A stretch of DNA of 64,000 nt. Source: a bacterium (lineage in GTDB: Bacteria > SAR324 > XYD2-FULL-50-16). The stretch is from contig JAHJTV010000014.1 in assembly GCA_018829445.1 (NCBI GenBank), positions 1-64,000 on the forward strand, written 5' to 3'. The position numbers and the translations under genes were made by a program. Positions 35,878 to 43,679 of this stretch are shown here, piece by piece (position 1 is the stretch's first letter; every line of letters begins with the position of its first letter). The notes below the pieces were generated by a model. It made no database searches. It was not told the DNA's origin and saw only the letters and a program-made list of their open reading frames with translations.

Positions 35878-37402
35878 GACTGCCCTCCGCATATTTGAGT
35901 TTAAGTTCCCGCTTCAGGATTTTTCCCGATGCGGTTTTTGGTAAACCATCTACAAATCGGATGATTTTAGGTTGCTTGTATCGAGCCAGCTTGTCTTGTA
36001 TCCAGATCTTCAATTCATCTTCCGTCAAACTTGATCCCTGTTTCAACACAATCACGGCCATTGGGCTTTCCCCCCATTTCTCGCTGGGAATACCGAAAAC
36101 TGATACTTCTGCAATAGCAAGGTGTTGGTAAAGAACAGATTCAATTTCGGCCGGATACACATTTTCTCCGCCTGAAATCAGCATGTCTTTCTTACGGTCG
36201 ACGATATAGAAAAAACCGTCTTCATCTTTGTATCCAAGATCACCCGAGTGAAACCAGCCCCCCATAAAAGCTTCTTCTGTCGCTTTTGAACGATTCCAGT
36301 ATCCCTGGCAGACAACATTCCCCTGCATCACCAGCTCTCCAATGCCATTAGGCGGCAAGTCGTTCATTTTCTCATCCACAATTCTGGCCCGGCAACAGAT
36401 GCCAGGCTTACCTGCACTTCCCTTTTTCTCCCGTGAATCTTCAACCCTCATCAACAAAGCTATTGGCGATGTTTCACTCATTCCGAACCCCTGGGTCAAC
36501 TCATAACCGTTTTCATGATAAGCCTCTATCAGAGATACCGGACAGGGAGCGCCACCACTGCAAAAAAGTCTGACAGTGGGTAATCGTGTGGATTTAAACT
36601 CGGGAGAAAGCCTGATCTCATTGAGAATCGTTGGAACTCCCATGAAAACAGTTACTTTGTGCTCATTACAGTCTTTAAAAACTCGTGAAACATCAAAGCC
36701 GCTTATGATTAAAACAGTTCCCCCCTGGAATAACGTCGGAAGCAGAAACAAACCCCAACCACCGATGTGAAAAAGGGGTAATACCGTAATGGAAACATCG
36801 TATTGTCCTATCTCCATTAACTGAGCCCCCAGGACGCAATTCCACAGGTTATTGCCATGACTGAGAATCGCTCCCTTGGGATTCCCGGTCGTTCCTGAAG
36901 TGTATATAAACATCAGGGCACTGTCTTCTGTCAGATCGGAAGGTTCAGTCAGGCTCAGCTTATCAGCCTTTCTGACAAGACTTTCGTAGGCTATAATGTT
37001 ATGATCCGGAATTCCAAAAAACTGAACCATATGAGGTATCTCAACAAGTGCGGCAAGATCAGCGGCAAGTGAAGCTTGCTCATCCTTGAAGAATAAAGTT
37101 TTTACAGCGGCATCACCGGCAATGAATTGAAGCTCTTTTGCCGTAAGTCGAATATTCAACGGAACCATGATCGCTCCCACCCGACTGATTGCAAAAAGCA
37201 ATTCAACCATTTCGATGCAGTTGCTGCTAAGTACCCCAACCCTGTCGCCCTGGCAGATACCAAGTTCTTCCTTGAGTGCAAAAGCCAGTCTGACAGACCG
37301 ATTTTCCAATTCACGATAACTTTGCTTTCTTTCCTCTTGAATCAGTGCCGTTTTATTCGGCGACTGGTCACTCCAGTATGAAAGCATATGATGAAGTAAC
37401 AT
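35867..37402 (-). CDS. AMP-forming acyl/aryl-CoA ligase
   Basis: A 511-residue ANL-superfamily enzyme that adenylates a carboxylate and forms its CoA thioester. The ATP motif A3 YTSGTTGNPKGAILSH, the A5 QGFGMSETSP, the A7 YWNRSKAT...HSGDLGY, the hinge DRKKDMLISGGENVYPAEIE and the catalytic Lys in PKTASGKILKREL are complete. It is the first gene of the ligase-livKGFHM-hydrolase operon, so uptake is coupled to activation. Fatty-acid and aryl-CoA ligases share these motifs, so the substrate is undecided. Confidence 0.93.
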   Translation of the reverse strand: MLLHHMLSYWSDQSPNKTALIQEERKQSYRELENRSVRLAFALKEELGICQGDRVGVLSSNCIEMVELLFAISRVGAIMVPLNIRLTAKELQFIAGDAAVKTLFFKDEQASLAADLAALVEIPHMVQFFGIPDHNIIAYESLVRKADKLSLTEPSDLTEDSALMFIYTSGTTGNPKGAILSHGNNLWNCVLGAQLMEIGQYDVSITVLPLFHIGGWGLFLLPTLFQGGTVLIISGFDVSRVFKDCNEHKVTVFMGVPTILNEIRLSPEFKSTRLPTVRLFCSGGAPCPVSLIEAYHENGYELTQGFGMSETSPIALLMRVEDSREKKGSAGKPGICCRARIVDEKMNDLPPNGIGELVMQGNVVCQGYWNRSKATEEAFMGGWFHSGDLGYKDEDGFFYIVDRKKDMLISGGENVYPAEIESVLYQHLAIAEVSVFGIPSEKWGESPMAVIVLKQGSSLTEDELKIWIQDKLARYKQPKIIRFVDGLPKTASGKILKRELKLKYAEGSHEN

Positions 37403-37520
37403 GTTGATTCTCCCACTCTGTTTTTACGATACGGTTTTATGCAAAGATCAAGAAATCTTCAAAAAATGAAGAACCTTCAAGTGTAAAGGCGAATGGGTTT
37501 TAGTCATAAGATTCTTCGTT

Positions 37521-37536
37521 GTCATACCGGTCTTGA
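37521..37536. repeat. Half copy of the palindromic repeat
   Basis: GTCATACCGGTCTTGA matches, with one substitution, the right half of the 73-bp repeat at 15506-15578 (read on the opposite strand). The partner half is missing. It lies in the 640-base non-coding gap 37403-38042. Confidence 0.5.
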
Positions 37537-37600
37537 AAATAACTGCCATTCGAGATTTGAACCCGTGTAAGATCTATCTGAATTATTTTTATTTTTCAAG

Positions 37601-37630
37601 GTGATGGTGACAAAGTCATCACACTTTTTT
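37601..37630 (+). terminator. Terminator-like hairpin in a gene-poor gap
   Basis: GTGAT...ATCAC with inner GAC/GTC (37601-37622) is followed two bases later by six T's (37625-37630). No gene on the + strand precedes it, so it could end a small unseen transcript. Elsewhere in 37403-38042 the only other item is a rightward open frame of doubtful reality at 37641-37922 starting with TTG. Confidence 0.4.
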
Positions 37631-38042
37631 CTCCGGTATATTGGCGTACCCATCTGCAATTATAAGACCATTGAATGTGGAATCGGATATTTATGCCAGT
37701 GTTATCAATTTCAATATAATACAGCCACGCCGTATTGATATCAGCAAGACACCTGTTGGCTCTGAAATACTTCGGATATCGGCCGTTTGGAAAATTAATG
37801 ATAATATTAAGAGAGTGGAGAAGGTGGTAAAAGAGGGGTGTGAGCAATTTAAAAAAACAGATTTTGGAGATAGGGTTGGCGTTTCTATTTGTATCAATCA
37901 AACTACACTGTATCTATTCTGAGACAAACAAAGTCTTCTCAATACGACTAAATCAAAAACTCTAAAATTATTTCTGCCAGGATTGCATAAGTTGGGCGAA
38001 CATATCGATTGTTTTGGGTAGAAAGTTCTTTTTTCTGGGGGA

Positions 38043-39518
38043 TCACCTGCCAAGAAGGAGCTCTATCTTGCGAGTCAGTTCATTGATGTCAATGGGTTTA
38101 GCAACGAAAGCATCACATCCTGCCTGCCGATATTTTTTTTCATCGCCTTTCATGTTCTGGGCGGTAACGGATATGATAGGTAAGTCTCTCCATTTTGGAG
38201 TCAAACGAATCTTTTTTACGGTTTCAATTCCATCCATGATGGGCATTTGCATATCCAACAGTAGAAGATCATACGTGTTCAACTGCAGAGCATTTAAAAC
38301 CTCCACACCGTTTTCTACCATGGTGAAGTTGAAATTCAATTCCTCCAGAATATAGGCCAGCATCTCCTGATTCATCTTATTGTCTTCAGCAACAAGAATA
38401 TTCAGATTGTTTTTCCGGTTTTGCCTTGGCTTTTCCAAAGAAAGATCTTCCGTACTTGTTTTTGCAGGAATCTGATCCAGGAGTGCAGACAGAAAGTTAT
38501 GTAATTCATCGATCCGGGTCAACACCACATCCTTGTCTTTGTTTTCGCTCTGCAAATGTTTTTCGATAATCTTTATAAGACCGGTGAGTTCAGGCAATTC
38601 AAATCCTGCCGGGAAACCCTTCATTGAATGCAGAATGTGATGACAATCCTCTAACTTGTTTCCAAGTACTGCTGTTTTAAGCGCGGTTGTTTCGTCGATC
38701 ATGTAGGAAATACCTCTGTATATCACCTGAGAAAAACGGGTATTTTCCGTTAGCTTTTCAACCAGCCGGGCCATTAAAATGTCATGGGAGATTTTTTGCG
38801 GCCTCGGAGTCTGAGAACTCGGAAAAGGTATGTTCATGGTTACAATACAACCGAGCCTTTCTTCTCCTTTAACAGACATTGAACCTCCCAATATTTTTAC
38901 AACTACACCGGCTAACGCCAGACTTTGTCTGGGAGGGTTTAAGAATTCGAAAGCTGAATCCGGGGCAGAAAGCACCTCTTTTTCTGCGCTGGAGACACCG
39001 CTGCTGGTATCGGAAAAATTGAGCAGAAGATGTTCCCGTTGATAAAAACAGGTAACGGAAATGGCGCCTTTTAAGGTGTGAGTTATCGCATTATCCAAAA
39101 CCAATATCAGTAAGCGGAAGAACATTTCAAGGTCTCCTGTCACCTGTTCAGGAATTAACTGACCGAAATCCAGTTTTAATTCCAAAGCCTTTTCTTCTGC
39201 TACAGGACGGAAGATTTCACAGACCAGGCGAATTGCCAGGATCAAGGAAAAGGCTTTTGATTCACTTTGAATTTTATCAACCGGACTATCAAGCTGGTCA
39301 ATCACCGTTGCAATGATTTTTGGATAATCAAGAGCCTGATCGTTATATGTCAGGAGGTCTTCCCCCCCGTTAGGAGTGAGTTTTGGTTTTAATACCTGTT
39401 GTAATTGAATCAGGTGTTTGGAAAGCAAATTACTGTCGGAAGGGTGGTCTTGTTTTCCACTGCTTTTTTGACACAATAAGAAGGATTTTAGCCTTTGCAG
39501 GAGTGATTTTTGATACAT
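38043..39518 (-). CDS. HATPase-HPt-receiver signalling protein lacking an H-box
   Basis: A 491-residue cytoplasmic phosphorelay protein. Residues about 60-230 form a histidine-kinase ATPase domain with weak motifs (N-box LVLDNAITHT, then FSDTSSGVSS), but no HEIRTP-type phospho-acceptor helix precedes it. An HPt domain follows (about 245-345; His in HHILHSMKGFPAGF), then a receiver (about 370-488; acceptor Asp in LLLLDMQMPIMDG, Lys in VAKP). It may take phosphate from another kinase rather than autophosphorylate. It has no membrane segment or sensor domain, so its input is unknown. The gene is monocistronic. Confidence 0.82.
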   Translation of the reverse strand: MYQKSLLQRLKSFLLCQKSSGKQDHPSDSNLLSKHLIQLQQVLKPKLTPNGGEDLLTYNDQALDYPKIIATVIDQLDSPVDKIQSESKAFSLILAIRLVCEIFRPVAEEKALELKLDFGQLIPEQVTGDLEMFFRLLILVLDNAITHTLKGAISVTCFYQREHLLLNFSDTSSGVSSAEKEVLSAPDSAFEFLNPPRQSLALAGVVVKILGGSMSVKGEERLGCIVTMNIPFPSSQTPRPQKISHDILMARLVEKLTENTRFSQVIYRGISYMIDETTALKTAVLGNKLEDCHHILHSMKGFPAGFELPELTGLIKIIEKHLQSENKDKDVVLTRIDELHNFLSALLDQIPAKTSTEDLSLEKPRQNRKNNLNILVAEDNKMNQEMLAYILEELNFNFTMVENGVEVLNALQLNTYDLLLLDMQMPIMDGIETVKKIRLTPKWRDLPIISVTAQNMKGDEKKYRQAGCDAFVAKPIDINELTRKIELLLGR

Positions 39519-39548
39519 CGCCAGAACTACCCACCGGTTATTACCATT

Positions 39549-39594
39549 CTCCTTTTACAGGGTACTGACAGCATGCCAGTGTGCGTAAAAGGAG
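39549..39594. repeat. 10-bp inverted repeat between two leftward genes
   Basis: CTCCTTTTAC (39549-39558) and GTAAAAGGAG (39585-39594) pair perfectly, with a further ACTG/CAGT pairing inside. It lies in the gap between the lipoprotein gene's 3' end and the signalling protein's 5' end. No T tract follows, so it could be a weak terminator or an operator. Confidence 0.45.
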
Positions 39595-39754
39595 TGGATT
39601 TTTTTAATTCGATTCCTCATTGGGACAAAAGATCGCCAAGGGAATTGATCCAATTCTTACAGCGAAATATGGATAGATCAATGGGAAATTCGGGTCAAGA
39701 GCCTTTTTATCATCATAAAAAAGCTCTTAATCCATGTGTCAAAACAGTGGATGA

Positions 39755-40483
39755 TTAGCCCTGAACCTTCATGGTCTCTTCTTTAATATAGGCATTAATC
39801 GCTTTCAGGTCTTTGTCAATAACTTCGTCAACCATTTTCTGGAGATTTCCACCAGCGAATACGCCATGGGCCTGTGTCGTTGTTGTATCGGAAGGTTCAC
39901 TGGCTGTTTTTTGCAGAATGATCTCTCCAGACTTGTTATATAAATAGAATGTCATATCGCCCCAAAGAATAGCAGTTCCACCGGCAATGGTATCAATACC
40001 TTTTACCAGCCGACATTTCAGGGTGATCAGCATTGCACCATCTGCACCTTTGACTTCCTTAATTGCTTGCAGAATATTCTCGGTCTGGTTTCCAGCAATC
40101 ACTTTGTATCCCTTAGGAGTGACAAAATTGCCGAACATGTTTGCATTTGAATCATCAATTGCCTGATAGCTCTTTTTCTTAATGACCTGGTTTTCGTCGA
40201 TCATTTTAAAGCCAAGAATAGACGGAGCTTGCTTAAGGATACGATTTTTGGCACTAACCATTTTGGGTTTCATATCAGTAGCATCACCTTGAACGGCATT
40301 CGCTACCAATCCCTGAATGCTTCCTTGTGTTACTGCGCTTGTATCAATAGATTCTTCGGCCATAAACGAGATCAATGCAACATTCTTTGTGCTTTTCAAA
40401 GCCTCAACGTTGATTTTTCCGCAGGAAGCAACCAAAAACACTGCCAAAACCGGGATTAGAAATTTAGCGATACGAATTCTCAT
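39755..40483 (-). CDS. Uncharacterised lipoprotein
   Basis: A 242-residue exported lipoprotein with signal peptide ending in lipobox VASC (lipidated Cys21). The mature part begins GKINVEALKS and is predicted mixed alpha/beta (NVALISFMAE, GADGAMLITLKCRL, GDMTFYLYNKSGEIIL). This recalls small outer-membrane-associated lipoproteins that detect or buffer envelope stress, but no family was recognised. AAGGAG precedes the ATG. It stands alone upstream of the signalling protein. Function unknown. Confidence 0.75.
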   Translation of the reverse strand: MRIRIAKFLIPVLAVFLVASCGKINVEALKSTKNVALISFMAEESIDTSAVTQGSIQGLVANAVQGDATDMKPKMVSAKNRILKQAPSILGFKMIDENQVIKKKSYQAIDDSNANMFGNFVTPKGYKVIAGNQTENILQAIKEVKGADGAMLITLKCRLVKGIDTIAGGTAILWGDMTFYLYNKSGEIILQKTASEPSDTTTTQAHGVFAGGNLQKMVDEVIDKDLKAINAYIKEETMKVQG

Positions 40484-40995
40484 AAATTCTCCTTTTCATT
40501 GAGTATTAAATAGAGGTTTTTTAAAGGATGCTGGAATCTTTGCTAAATGTAGAAAAAGCTACATACGAAAGACTTGTAACCAGCAGATTATTACCTGGAG
40601 ATCTTTTAGCAGTGGTATCACTGCAAATCGAATGTCCCCGCAAAATTTGGTTTGTCGATCAGTGCTTTTGAGTTAAAACATAATCGACAGGTAAAGTTTA
40701 CCATTGAATGGGATAATCCGGTCAATTCCCACTCTGTATAGGTTTTAACCGGTTAAAAAAAGGAGGAAAAAACCCATAGAAATCTATAGGTTTAAAAATA
40801 GAACCGCTATTCATAAGTTTGAAACAGGGAAAGGAAAGAGGTATGCGTCAATAATAAATGGTAATATTCTGTGACAAAATGGTAAATTTCAGTTATTTTT
40901 TCCTCTACAATTTAGTTTTCCCGGGAAACCTTTTTCTCAACAAGCATAGAATCATTCAAGTTATTCCCAAGTAACCATTAAACCTGACAAAAGCC
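40484..40995. other. Regulatory gap before the C1 (acs) operon
   Basis: About 510 bases between the leftward lipoprotein gene and the rightward MesB-like gene. A TACAAT -10 at 40906-40911 with a poor -35 (TAAATT, 40883-40888) would start transcription near 40918 and is the best promoter candidate for the operon. Cobalamin and SAM riboswitch hallmarks were looked for and not seen. Confidence 0.4.
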
Positions 40996-42069
40996 ATGAC
41001 ATTCACTCCCAAATTCTTAGCAACCGGTGTTGGCAGTATGCCTTTTCCAGATACTGAGTCTGCCATCCGGCTTTCATTTGATGAATTAAAGGAATCACCA
41101 ATTTGGCCGCAGCTTCCGCAGACAGGGTTAAAAGAGCAGATGGATGTCCAATATTCCGAAGGAATTCCCTGTATTAAGATCGATTATGAAAAGAATCGAA
41201 TGTATTTTGATACGTCGGGAGATTATTCGGAAGCATTTGCCGAGTTTTATGAAGCCTATATGATGGCAATGGACCCCGATGAAGGAAATGGGGATTGTTC
41301 TGCCCTGGCAATCAGTCCGGAGTTTTCCAAGGGGATCTATGCAGCAGAAAAGGCTTTGAAGGAGAGGAACCTGTCTCTTCCCTATTTTAAAGTTCATACA
41401 ACCGGGCCCTGTACCTTTGCTTTAAACACTGTTGATGAAAACAAAAGGGCGATCTATTATAATGAGGAGTTTTTGGACGTTATAGTCAAAGCCCTTGCCA
41501 TGAAATGTCGCTGGCAGATTCAAAAATTCAGTTCCTTTGCAGATCAGATCATCTGCTTTATCGATGAACCGATTCTTTCCGCTTTTGGGAGCTCCACTTA
41601 TGTTTCTGTCAAACGGGAGGGAATAGTCAGCCAATTAAATGAAGTCATAGAAGCCGTTCACATGGATAACGGGATTGCCGGTGTTCACTGCTGTGGTAAC
41701 ACGGAATGGAGTATTCTGGTAGATGCCGGGGTGGATATTCTGAATTTTGACGCATTTGAATTCGGAGAAAGTATCACCATGTATCCCGAATCAATCAAAA
41801 CGCTCCTCAATAGAGGTGGCTCCATTGCATGGGGCATTGTTCCAACCTCTCCTGTTATCAATGAGCAGACAGTGGAAAAACTGGCTGACCGACTGGACGA
41901 AACCATGAATCAGCTGGCTTCCAAGGGGATAGACAAACAGCTGATGCTGGAACGAGCCATTATCACCCCCTCTTGTGGCACTGGTTCTTTGAGTATCGAA
42001 GATGCAAGAAGAGTATTTCAAATGACGAATAAACTTTCCCAACACCTGAAGCAGAAGTTTGGATTCTGA
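40996..42069 (+). CDS. Core (folate-independent) methionine synthase, MesB-like
   Basis: A 357-residue barrel related to the C-terminal catalytic half of MetE, without the folate-binding half. It should methylate homocysteine from a corrinoid protein. Likely zinc ligands are His231 and Cys233 (GVHCCGN) and Cys327 (TPSCGTG); the N-terminal TGVGSMPFPD and FIDEP are family-typical. As first gene of the CODH/ACS operon, it fits the MesB family, proposed to take methyl from the Wood-Ljungdahl corrinoid iron-sulfur protein. That would make AcsCD the donor here. It ends 10 bases before cooC. Uroporphyrinogen-decarboxylase-like methyltransferase is the alternative. Confidence 0.8.
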   Translation: MTFTPKFLATGVGSMPFPDTESAIRLSFDELKESPIWPQLPQTGLKEQMDVQYSEGIPCIKIDYEKNRMYFDTSGDYSEAFAEFYEAYMMAMDPDEGNGDCSALAISPEFSKGIYAAEKALKERNLSLPYFKVHTTGPCTFALNTVDENKRAIYYNEEFLDVIVKALAMKCRWQIQKFSSFADQIICFIDEPILSAFGSSTYVSVKREGIVSQLNEVIEAVHMDNGIAGVHCCGNTEWSILVDAGVDILNFDAFEFGESITMYPESIKTLLNRGGSIAWGIVPTSPVINEQTVEKLADRLDETMNQLASKGIDKQLMLERAIITPSCGTGSLSIEDARRVFQMTNKLSQHLKQKFGF

Positions 42070-42079
42070 TCCGTATATT

Positions 42080-42865
42080 ATGAAAATTGCAATATCCGGA
42101 AAGGGGGGGGTTGGGAAGTCCACAATTGCTGCAGCTTTGTCACTGCTGCTGGCCAAACAGGGGAAAAACGTCCTGGCACTGGATGCAGATCCTGATGCTA
42201 ACCTGGCTGCCGCCCTGGGCATCACCAAAAGTCTGCAGGAAACAGTTATTCCCATTTCCCGGCAAGTGGAGTTAATTGAAGAACGCACAGGAGCAAAGAT
42301 CAATCGATATGGGCAGATTTTTAAGCTCAATCCTGAAGTAGCGGATGTCTCCGGAAAATTTGGTACCCGCCTCAAGGGAATCAACTTGATTGTCCTGGGA
42401 GCCGTCAAACAGGGAGGAAGCGGTTGCGCCTGTCCGGAGAGTGTTTTTATCAAATCACTGGTAACGGACCTGGTTCTTTATAAAGACGATATCCTCATCG
42501 TGGACATGGAAGCCGGCGTTGAACATCTGGGACGGGCGACCGCCAGGGGAGTTGATGCGATGCTGGTAGTGGTTGAACCCGGCCAGAGATCCATCGATTG
42601 TGCATTCCGTATTATAGAAATGGCAGCGGAGATCGGCATCAAATCTGTGCAGATCATTGCCAATAAAATTTGTAGTGTAGAGGATGAGATCTTTATCAAA
42701 GAATCCTTCCCTGGCAAAACAATTCTTTCATTTTTTCCTTTTTCAGACGCCTTCAGACATTCCGATAAAACCGGGCTCTCGGTTCTCGATTCACTACCCG
42801 CTGAGATCACGGAACAATTTGAACGTCTGTTATCTACTCTATTTTCAATCAAAGATCCATCATGA
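42080..42865 (+). CDS. cooC: CooC-type nickel-insertion ATPase (first copy)
   Basis: A 261-residue MinD/Mrp-family ATPase that helps insert nickel into the C-cluster of CO dehydrogenase or the A-cluster of ACS. The deviant Walker A is GKGGVGKSTIAA, and the dimer-bridging metal motif CAC lies in GSGCACPES. DADPDANLAAALG and IVDMEAGVEHLGR are also conserved. The start is the ATG of MKIAISGKGG; a codon 21 bases upstream overlaps the preceding gene. Its stop overlaps the next start as ATGA. It precedes a second, different CooC. Confidence 0.92.
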   Translation: MKIAISGKGGVGKSTIAAALSLLLAKQGKNVLALDADPDANLAAALGITKSLQETVIPISRQVELIEERTGAKINRYGQIFKLNPEVADVSGKFGTRLKGINLIVLGAVKQGGSGCACPESVFIKSLVTDLVLYKDDILIVDMEAGVEHLGRATARGVDAMLVVVEPGQRSIDCAFRIIEMAAEIGIKSVQIIANKICSVEDEIFIKESFPGKTILSFFPFSDAFRHSDKTGLSVLDSLPAEITEQFERLLSTLFSIKDPS

Positions 42866-43629
42866 GTTTTATTATTGCCGTCAGCGGAAAGGGAGGCGTG
42901 GGTAAAACCACTCTTGCCGGTTTGCTCATTACCAGATTAATCGCTAATCAAAAACGACCTGTTCTCGCAGTGGACGCTGATCCAAACACCTGTCTGGATG
43001 AAGTTCTGGGAGTCTCTATCAAAAGCACCATCGGCGGAGCCAGGGAGGAAGCCAGGGAATTAGTCGGAAAAGGGTTGTCTGCCGGTGTTTCCAAGCAGGA
43101 ATTATTGGAGATGAAGATCGAACAGAGTATTGTTGAGGCCCAGGATTTCGACCTGATCGCCATGGGACGTCCCGAAGGACCCGGCTGTTATTGTTACGCC
43201 AATAATGTTCTCAAAAATGCCCTGGCGAAACTGTCTGATCAATATCCTTATGTGGTTTTGGACAATGAAGCCGGATTGGAGAATCTGTCCAGAAGAATCG
43301 TTCGAAAAGTTAATCTTTTGGTAATGGTAACCGATCCCTCCAAAAGAGGTTTGGAAACGGTGAAACGGTTGCATCAATTGGCAAAAGAGATGGGCGTTCA
43401 ATATGATCGTTTGGTAATCGTAATTAACAGGATGCGGGTTAATGCTCTCTCACCAGCAGCCGAATCATTACAGAAGGAAACTGGCGCAGATCTAGTCCTT
43501 GGTCTGCCCGAAGATGAGGAGCTTGCAGAGTTCGCCGAACAGGGAAGGTCATTAACTGATATCTCCGAAAATAATGCGGTAGTAAAAAAAATCAATGGGC
43601 TTATAAAAGACGAATTGGCACAGCCGTGA
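42862..43629 (+). CDS. cooC: CooC-type nickel-insertion ATPase (second copy)
   Basis: A second CooC-family ATPase of 255 residues. It has GKGGVGKTTLAG, DADPNTCLDEVLG, the metal-binding CYC in GPGCYCYANN and VLDNEAGLENLSRR. It differs clearly from the first copy (for example REEARELVGKG in the central region), so the two are not a recent duplication; one may serve CODH and the other ACS, an inference from the AcsF/CooC split in acetogens. It overlaps the first by four bases and lies 50 bases before CODH. Confidence 0.92.
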   Translation: MSFIIAVSGKGGVGKTTLAGLLITRLIANQKRPVLAVDADPNTCLDEVLGVSIKSTIGGAREEARELVGKGLSAGVSKQELLEMKIEQSIVEAQDFDLIAMGRPEGPGCYCYANNVLKNALAKLSDQYPYVVLDNEAGLENLSRRIVRKVNLLVMVTDPSKRGLETVKRLHQLAKEMGVQYDRLVIVINRMRVNALSPAAESLQKETGADLVLGLPEDEELAEFAEQGRSLTDISENNAVVKKINGLIKDELAQP

Positions 43630-43679
43630 GAAAAATGCTTTTTTTGTTACTAATAACAACTGATTAATCATTAAAACCT

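Noticed and set aside
37551..37565. T-arm-like sequence suggesting a tRNA
   Set aside because: No acceptor, D-arm or anticodon stem can be folded around it.
37641..37922. Rightward open frame of 93 codons starting with TTG
   Set aside because: Rare start, no ribosome site and no recognised similarity. Kept only as a possible remnant in the findings.
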